Of a stretch of DNA of 38,617 bases, positions 34,008-38,617 are shown one piece after another. The notes beneath the pieces are model-generated. The model was given only the letters and a program-made list of their open reading frames with translations. It was not told the DNA's origin and did not search any database. This stretch comes from an uncultured Bacteroidota bacterium (GTDB lineage Bacteria > Bacteroidota > Bacteroidia > Chitinophagales > Chitinophagaceae): NCBI GenBank assembly GCA_903924075.1, contig CAIYAG010000119.1:1-38617 (forward strand), in the 5' to 3' direction. A program made the position numbers and the translations under genes. The stretch's first letter is position 1. Every line of letters begins with the position of its first letter.

Positions 34008-34403
34008 ATGACAACAAAAAGATTTACCTATTCCACCACAGAAAAACTGAAAAGCAGAAAACTGCTGAATCGGGTTTTTGCAGAGGGTAAGTCGATTAAT
34101 GTCTATCCCATAAAGATCACATTCACTCTGAAGGAAGTCGAAACAATTAGTGCTGCACAAGTAGGAGTTGGTTCCAGTTCTCGCTATTTCAAAAAAGCGG
34201 TACATCGCAATCGGATCAAGCGATTACTGCGTGAATCATACCGCTTGCAGAAACATCGTTTGTTAGAACTGATTCCTGAAAAAAAACAATTGAATGCCTT
34301 CCTTTTATTTATTGGAAAAGATATGAGCGAGACTGCATTGATCTCCGATAAAATGCCATTGATCCTCGACAAATTGGCCAACAGTATTCAAAATAAAAAT
34401 TGA
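34008..34403 (+). CDS. rnpA: Ribonuclease P protein component
   Basis: This 131-aa basic protein pairs with RNase P RNA to mature tRNA 5' ends. I start at ATG 34008 ([20 protein letters not shown]); the earlier ATG at 33984 lies in the terminator. [16 protein letters not shown] and the RNR-type motif [23 protein letters not shown] are diagnostic. yidD starts one base after the stop. Confidence 0.96.
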   Translation: MTTKRFTYSTTEKLKSRKLLNRVFAEGKSINVYPIKITFTLKEVETISAAQVGVGSSSRYFKKAVHRNRIKRLLRESYRLQKHRLLELIPEKKQLNAFLLFIGKDMSETALISDKMPLILDKLANSIQNKN

Positions 34404-34404
34404 T

Positions 34405-34647
34405 ATGGAAAAATTAATGACCATCGTCAAGCAAATTTTGATCCTGCCTTTTATAATACTCATTCGATTTTATCAATGGGTGATCTCGCCTGCACTCGGA
34501 CCCAAATGCAGATTCACACCCACTTGTTCGCAGTATGCTGCAGAAGCATTGAAAAAGCATGGGCCTTTTAAAGGTTTGATATTAGCTATCAAAAGAATCA
34601 GTAAATGCAGACCAGGTGGTGGACACGGATATGATCCTGTTCCCTAG
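34405..34647 (+). CDS. yidD: Membrane protein insertion efficiency factor YidD
   Basis: This is an 80-aa small protein with a short amphipathic N-terminus that helps YidC-dependent membrane insertion. [35 protein letters not shown] and the end [15 protein letters not shown] are the full family signature with its three conserved cysteines. It is 1 bp after rnpA and its stop abuts the stop of the opposite lipoprotein gene. Confidence 0.97.
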   Translation: MEKLMTIVKQILILPFIILIRFYQWVISPALGPKCRFTPTCSQYAAEALKKHGPFKGLILAIKRISKCRPGGGHGYDPVP

Positions 34648-35256
34648 TTATTTAGCTGGCTGTGCAATTGTAAAACCTTCTAATTTGGTAATGGTTTCTC
34701 TGATTTCGCGGATGCTATAAAAACGATACACTTCAGGTGCTTTACCATCAACTTTTTCTGCAGTGGTCATTTGATGAAATGGCCCTACAATGATTGCGTC
34801 TAGGTTATCAGTGATCTTTACTGCTTGATTAGGGAGGATAAAGAAATTATGATTGGCAGCACTTACATTTTTTGCAGCAACTAATTGTTGTAAAGAATCG
34901 ATCTTCACTTTCAATTCATCCTGACTCATCATATCTTTTTGTTTCTTCGTAGAAACATAATTCTGTAAGCTTCCGATGATGGTATCATTTTTAATATTCA
35001 ATAGATACAAACCATTTTCCTTCAAATTAATAGAAGCTTCACCAGTTGGTCCGTTTAGTTTTAAAGCAACTTCTGCACTTGAAATATTCAGTACTTTCTC
35101 TTCGTGTCCATTACCATCTTTTGCAGTAATGGTCTTTGCTGCTTCGTCGTACTGAGCCGGTCCTTTACTCATTACATAAATACGTTTAAGTCCTCCTGAA
35201 CAAGAAGAAAATAATACAAGAGCAAATAAAATGGCAGCAGAATTTCTCATAAACAT
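34648..35256 (-). CDS. Hypothetical lipoprotein
   Basis: This is a 202-aa exported lipoprotein of unrecognised family. The N-terminus AAILFALVLFSSCSGG is a clear lipobox. The start may be ATG 35256 (MFMRN) or ATG 35250 (MRN). The mature part has a beta-rich stretch (KRIYVMSKGPAQYDEAAKTITAKDGNGHEEKVLNISSAEVALKL), a helical Lys/Gln-rich segment near 105-130 (KQKDMMSQDELKVKIDSLQQLVAAKN) and a final YRFYSIREIRETITKLEGF. It follows the superoxide dismutase gene but is separated from it by a terminator. No function can be assigned. Confidence 0.8.
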   Translation of the reverse strand: MFMRNSAAILFALVLFSSCSGGLKRIYVMSKGPAQYDEAAKTITAKDGNGHEEKVLNISSAEVALKLNGPTGEASINLKENGLYLLNIKNDTIIGSLQNYVSTKKQKDMMSQDELKVKIDSLQQLVAAKNVSAANHNFFILPNQAVKITDNLDAIIVGPFHQMTTAEKVDGKAPEVYRFYSIREIRETITKLEGFTIAQPAK

Positions 35257-35261
35257 TATTT

Positions 35262-35300
35262 AAAAAATAAACCCGTAAAGCGAATGGGCTTTACGGGTTT
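35262..35300 (-). terminator. Terminator after superoxide dismutase
   Basis: AAACCCGTAAAG and CTTTACGGGTTT form a perfect 12-bp stem with an 8-nt loop. On the minus strand it is followed by ATTTTTT. It lies 25-60 bp past the sodA stop. Confidence 0.88.
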
Positions 35301-35324
35301 AAAACTAATTCTTTTTATCGAAGA

Positions 35325-35930
35325 TTAAACTGCTGCAGTAAAACGTTCAGCAACTTTAGTCCAGTTAACTACATTCCAGAAAGCAGCTAAATAATCTGCT
35401 CTGCGATTCTGATATTTTAAATAGTAAGCATGTTCCCAAACATCTGCACCAAGAATTGGATGACCTTTTACATCAGCCACATCCATCAAAGGATTATCTT
35501 GATTTGGTGTAGAAGAAACTTCTAATTTACCATCTTTCACGATCAACCAAGCCCAGCCGCTACCAAAGCGTGTCATACCTGCTGCGGCAAATTTTTCTTT
35601 GAATGCATCAAAAGATCCGAATGCTGCAGTGATCGCATCAGCCAATGCGCCAGTTGGAGTTCCACCAGCATGTGGTGCTAAACTTTCCCAGAAGAAAGTA
35701 TGGTTCCAATGACCACCACCATTGTTACGAACTGCAGGGCTAATTGTTCCAGCTACCGCTACCAATTCAGCAAGTGTTTTGCCTTCATTAGGTGTGCCGG
35801 CTATCGCCTTATTCAAATTGTCTACATAAGCCTGATGGTGCTTGCCATGGTGGATCTGCATGGTCAGTGTATCGATATGTGGTTCCAAAGCATCATATGC
35901 GTATGGAAGTGGTGCTAGTGTAAATGACAT
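35325..35930 (-). CDS. sodA: Superoxide dismutase, Mn/Fe family (Mn-type residues)
   Basis: This 201-aa enzyme dismutates superoxide. I start at ATG 35930 ([20 protein letters not shown]); the ORF track adds 10 residues. Metal ligands are His27 (IHHGKHH), the His in [11 protein letters not shown], and Asp and His in [19 protein letters not shown] and [10 protein letters not shown] carry the Gly-Gly and Gln features usual in Mn-type rather than Fe-type enzymes, though metal choice cannot be proven from sequence. There is no signal peptide, so it is cytoplasmic. Confidence 0.95.
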   Translation of the reverse strand: MSFTLAPLPYAYDALEPHIDTLTMQIHHGKHHQAYVDNLNKAIAGTPNEGKTLAELVAVAGTISPAVRNNGGGHWNHTFFWESLAPHAGGTPTGALADAITAAFGSFDAFKEKFAAAGMTRFGSGWAWLIVKDGKLEVSSTPNQDNPLMDVADVKGHPILGADVWEHAYYLKYQNRRADYLAAFWNVVNWTKVAERFTAAV

Positions 35931-35957
35931 AGATTTTTTTTTAAAAGTTATGAGAAA

Positions 35958-35965
35958 CAAATTTA
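35958..35965 (-). promoter_or_regulatory. Putative -7 box for sodA
   Basis: Minus-strand TAAATTTG matches TAnnTTTG, 27 nt before the sodA ATG. Confidence 0.45.
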
Positions 35966-36081
35966 GTTTCTTACAGCTAAATTACGCCTTGCCTTTGTTA
36001 ATTGTTTCTGAACTCGTAAACATGTAACAATTTCTAATAGGTATTGCAAAATCTTTTCAAACCCCAGACTGAAGCCCAAGG

Positions 36082-36528
36082 CTAACGTCGTTCTCTGAAA
36101 AAACTTTGTATCAGAAATGCGCATTCTGCTTCTAGAATTCCCTTGGTGATTGCGGTTTTAGCCGGGAAGGGGCCAGGCTCTTTGGTATGATGGAGGTATC
36201 CATTTTTAACATCGGATGCCCCATAAACGATTCTGCCAATCTTTCCCCAGTACAATGCTCCAGCACACATTAAGCAGGGCTCTATGGTCACGTAAAGCGT
36301 TGCTTCGGGCAAGTATTTAGCTCCTAAGAAGTTAAAAGCAGAAGTAATGGCTAAGATCTCTGCATGAGCAGTTGCATCATTGAGTAACTCTACCTGATTG
36401 TGTCCGCGTGCAATGATCTTATTGTTCATGACAACAACAGCTCCAACAGGCACTTCGTCTGCATCATAGGCTTTCTGCGCTTCTTTTATCGCTTCCTGCA
36501 TAAAATATTCATCGTTCAATTCCTGCAT
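36082..36528 (-). CDS. tadA: Nucleoside deaminase, TadA-like
   Basis: This 148-aa zinc deaminase most likely converts A34 to inosine in tRNA-Arg(ACG). The zinc and proton-shuttle motif HAE is at 55-57 and PCLMC supplies Cys85 and Cys88. DEVPVGAVVV and EPCLMCAGALYWGKIGRIVYGASDVKNG are TadA-typical; guanine deaminase is a less likely alternative. The ATG is at 36528. A heptamer repeat array lies directly upstream, where its promoter would be expected. Confidence 0.9.
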   Translation of the reverse strand: MQELNDEYFMQEAIKEAQKAYDADEVPVGAVVVMNNKIIARGHNQVELLNDATAHAEILAITSAFNFLGAKYLPEATLYVTIEPCLMCAGALYWGKIGRIVYGASDVKNGYLHHTKEPGPFPAKTAITKGILEAECAFLIQSFFRERR

Positions 36529-36540
36529 GCGGTAAAATTA

Positions 36541-36671
36541 AGATAAAAGATAAAAGATAAGAGTGAAGGGAGGAGAATAAGTGAGAAGTGAGGAGTGAGA
36601 AGTGAGAAGTGAGAAGTGAGAAGTGAGAAGTGAGGAGTGAGGAAGAAAGGAGTGAAAAGTGAAAAGTGAAA
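36541..36671. repeat. Heptamer tandem-repeat array upstream of tadA
   Basis: The region is a run of 7-mers: AGATAAA twice, AGATAAG, AGTGAAG, a degenerate stretch, then nine AGTGAGR units (36580-36642), an 8-mer, and three AGTGAAA units (36651-36671). The 14-mer AGATAAGAGTGAAG is shared exactly with the inverted-repeat element at 4894-5095. The heptamer period rules out a triplet coding explanation, and one strand is almost all purine. The array fills most of the 237-bp tadA / LruC-protein gap. Confidence 0.92.
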
Positions 36672-36710
36672 AATGGAGAATCCCTTTATTGGGGGGCGGG
36701 AGTGGGTCAA

Positions 36711-36748
36711 AATAAAAAGAGCGCAGCCATTTTTTGACTGCGCCCTTG
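36711..36748 (-). terminator. Terminator of the LruC-domain gene
   Basis: GCGCAG and CTGCGC (36721-36743) form a stem extended past one mismatch by AAG/CTT, with an 11-nt loop. On the minus strand it is followed by TTTTTATTTT. Confidence 0.8.
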
Positions 36749-36765
36749 ATGCTATAATTAGTGAT

Positions 36766-38617
36766 TTATTTATTGTAGAGATTAGAGGTTGTTCTGTAGC
36801 CAGATTTATCGGTGTACCAGTCTGCATTTGTTGCGCCGCCACTGATTGCCCATGCTATGATATTGGTAAAGCATTTTGTGATATCGGTTTGTTCCAAAGG
36901 ATATGGAATACTATTTACCACATTTAAAGCCCATGGTAAGTTATTGGCTGTTTTAAAATAAACTGCTTTACCTGCATTACTATTATCATCTGCTGTTCCA
37001 AAATATTTGGTATTCATTTTTGAAGTAGGGATCTTATCTGCAAGGTGCACTTCGTGTCCACGATCATCCTGAGTAACAATTAGGTAAGGATTAAATACAT
37101 TGCTTCCTAAGCTGCTATAACTGATAGGGCCTGCGGCAGGTGCTTTACCATCTACCAAAAACTTTACAGAGATCAAGATTTCATCGGCAGTAAGTTTTGG
37201 TAAACTTGTTACTGTGTTTACCATATCATTACCTGATCTACCATTGAATAAAGTGAATAAATTATTCGTGATCATGATATTTGCAAAGCCTGATGCGTGG
37301 CCAGCTTCAGTGCCATTACTGTTAAGTGTGAACCCAGTTGCTTTTGAGCCTGTTACACTGCTGATATTATCAGCGCTGATGCCATCCAATTGAAAAGCAA
37401 AACCATTTTTATAAATACAACCTGCTGCTCTTGGTAAAAATGAATAGTTTATTTCTACCACATTATTAGCTGCATTTGTAACGGTGTTGAATTTATAGTC
37501 AACTACAAAATCATTGAAATCGTAATCGCCTTTTGATGGCCACATATCTTCGTACATCAATGTTGCATAACCAGACGCGGGAAAATAATTATTAAAAGCT
37601 TTGTTAGGATCGTTAGGGTAATTATCATAAATATCTGCAACGCCATCACCATCTGTATCGGCAAGTGTTGTAGTAGCGCTACTTAATGCAAGACTAGTTG
37701 CATAGGTAGTGGTAGCAACTGTTCCGTTGTATTCAATGACTGTAAAATAGTATTTGGTGTTGGGTGTTAAATTCGAAACTGTAACTGTATTTCCAGTACC
37801 ATTATATACTACGTATCCATTATCAATCGCATTGCCGTTGCCATATATAGTATTCGCTGTATAAGCTTTTGCATCAGATGGATTTGTTTTAAGAGGATCT
37901 GTTTTGCTGACAATGATGATTCTGTTTGCTCCATTACCTGCAGTAACTGTCAATTTCGCTGAATTGATCGTTACGTTACTAAATACAGCCGAAGTAGATC
38001 CAGTAGTTGGTTTAGCAATCACTGGTACAATGGTAGGAATGAAGTTTGCAAAATGAATTTCACCACCTGCTTGTTGCGTATAAGAGAGTCCAATTACTTG
38101 ACCTTCAATATTACTGTTATTATTCGCTTTGCTGATATCTGCGAAAGGCGCAAAAACAGTGCCTTCTACCGCATTTCCGCCATTGATATTTAAAGTAGTG
38201 GTGTTATAGAAATTATACAAGATATAAGCACAATTAGAAGTTCCGCCGAAAGAGCTAGTATTCCAAGGCGTCCAGTTAAAAGTTCCAGCAGCGTTTACGT
38301 TGATCACTAATACATGGCTTGCATCTGGTGAATTATTGAAACTAAATGTTTGTAAACTATTCAATTCGTCGCCAGTAACATTTAAAATATTATTACCTGA
38401 TTTAAGATTTATTTTAACCTGACCGTATGGCGCATTCGTTAAAATGGCTTTGATAGAAGTATTGTGATAATCTCCATTTGGATTAGTAAGGTCTGCATTT
38501 GCAACCGAACCAGACATGCTTGTGGAACTGGTTTGCATCGTTGTAAAAGCGGAAGCAAAATCAATTAAGTTGGCTTCAAATATTGGATTCTTAGTCGCAC
38601 TTACATTTCCCAGATCA
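36766..38617 (-). CDS. Secreted choice-of-anchor A / LruC domain protein, 5' partial
   Basis: The reading frame stays open to the right edge (upstream residues include NPIFEANLIDFASAFTTM), so the ATG at 38538 in the ORF track is internal and the true start is outside the window. The visible 616 or so residues hold, in order: a choice-of-anchor A domain (ILNVTGDELNSL, GGNAVEGTVFAPFADISKANNNSNIEGQVIG), a fibronectin-like segment (TVSNLTPNTKYYFTVIEYNG), a calcium-binding TSP3-like motif DTDGDGVADIYDNYPNDP, and a LruC domain (YEDMWPSKGDYDFNDFVVDYKF). There is no type IX sorting domain at the C-terminus. It is most likely a large surface or secreted adhesin-like protein of unknown ligand. Confidence 0.88.
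   Translation of the reverse strand, partial: DLGNVSATKNPIFEANLIDFASAFTTMQTSSTSMSGSVANADLTNPNGDYHNTSIKAILTNAPYGQVKINLKSGNNILNVTGDELNSLQTFSFNNSPDASHVLVINVNAAGTFNWTPWNTSSFGGTSNCAYILYNFYNTTTLNINGGNAVEGTVFAPFADISKANNNSNIEGQVIGLSYTQQAGGEIHFANFIPTIVPVIAKPTTGSTSAVFSNVTINSAKLTVTAGNGANRIIIVSKTDPLKTNPSDAKAYTANTIYGNGNAIDNGYVVYNGTGNTVTVSNLTPNTKYYFTVIEYNGTVATTTYATSLALSSATTTLADTDGDGVADIYDNYPNDPNKAFNNYFPASGYATLMYEDMWPSKGDYDFNDFVVDYKFNTVTNAANNVVEINYSFLPRAAGCIYKNGFAFQLDGISADNISSVTGSKATGFTLNSNGTEAGHASGFANIMITNNLFTLFNGRSGNDMVNTVTSLPKLTADEILISVKFLVDGKAPAAGPISYSSLGSNVFNPYLIVTQDDRGHEVHLADKIPTSKMNTKYFGTADDNSNAGKAVYFKTANNLPWALNVVNSIPYPLEQTDITKCFTNIIAWAISGGATNADWYTDKSGYRTTSNLYNK

Noticed and set aside
36541-36671. 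Heptamer array as a CRISPR
   Set aside because: Units are only 7 bp with no spacers, no 23-50 bp direct repeats and no cas genes nearby.
36516-36842. ORF of 108 aa with HFSLLTS repeats
   Set aside because: It is the translation of the heptamer array; a 7-bp repeat gives the same peptide repeat in every frame, so it is not evidence of a gene.

Overview
The window looks like chromosomal core DNA of a Bacteroidota bacterium, most likely Chitinophagales/Chitinophagaceae; the genus cannot be fixed from sequence alone. The evidence is a gldC gene, an IPExxxVDY-family protein, a DUF6089 protein, a choice-of-anchor A + LruC surface protein, the gene order nadK / DUF6089 / uppS / bamA / skp / skp / murI, a GH18-NodB-GT2 fusion enzyme, low GC, and repeated TAnnTTTG promoter boxes (the Bacteroidota -7 element). 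There is no phage, IS element, CRISPR array, tRNA or rRNA in it. No intergenic gap exceeds about 300 bp.

Layout. 1-4.3 kb (minus): a partial three-domain envelope polysaccharide enzyme and a carB gene that encodes only the N-terminal half of carbamoyl-phosphate synthase large subunit. 4.4-6.4 kb (plus): bcp peroxiredoxin, a 202-bp inverted-repeat element, and an orphan GAF histidine kinase. 6.5-8.6 kb (minus): feoB. 8.7-10.8 kb (plus): an M28 peptidase with a PDZ domain and an IPExxxVDY protein. 10.8-12.7 kb (minus): selD and birA. 12.75-18.3 kb (plus): rsfS, ftsH, lutC-like, a gamma-glutamylcyclotransferase-like protein, an LpxH-like hydrolase and an MscS channel. 18.3-19.4 kb (minus): a thioredoxin-fold lipoprotein and a MerR regulator. 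19.5-23.0 kb (plus): hydroxyacyl-CoA dehydrogenase, a glycosyltransferase, gldC, yqeY and cvpA. 23.1-33.7 kb (plus): an envelope-biogenesis block with an alpha/beta hydrolase, a CBS-domain gene broken by one in-frame TAA, a POTRA outer-membrane protein, nadK, DUF6089, uppS, bamA, two skp/ompH genes and murI. 33.8-34.6 kb (plus): rpmH, rnpA and yidD. 34.6-38.6 kb (minus): a lipoprotein, Mn-type superoxide dismutase, tadA, a heptamer tandem-repeat array, and a partial secreted LruC protein.

The genes fit a common theme of envelope assembly. BamA and a second Omp85-like protein insert barrels, the Skp homologues chaperone them, UppS and MurI supply peptidoglycan precursors, the LpxH-like enzyme serves lipid A, YidD aids membrane insertion and FtsH handles membrane quality control. 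Iron (feoB), selenium (selD), biotin (birA) and peroxide/superoxide defence (bcp, sod) are scattered among them.

The most unusual items are: the carB half-gene ending exactly at a domain border; the single nonsense codon in the CBS gene; the heptamer word family found both as a 34-bp perfect inverted repeat after bcp and as a tandem array beside tadA; and several genes whose -7 promoter box ends only 4-5 nt before the start codon, two of them directly fused to the upstream terminator, which predicts leaderless mRNAs. I did not find a coherent new defence or mobile system; the window is mainly core genome.
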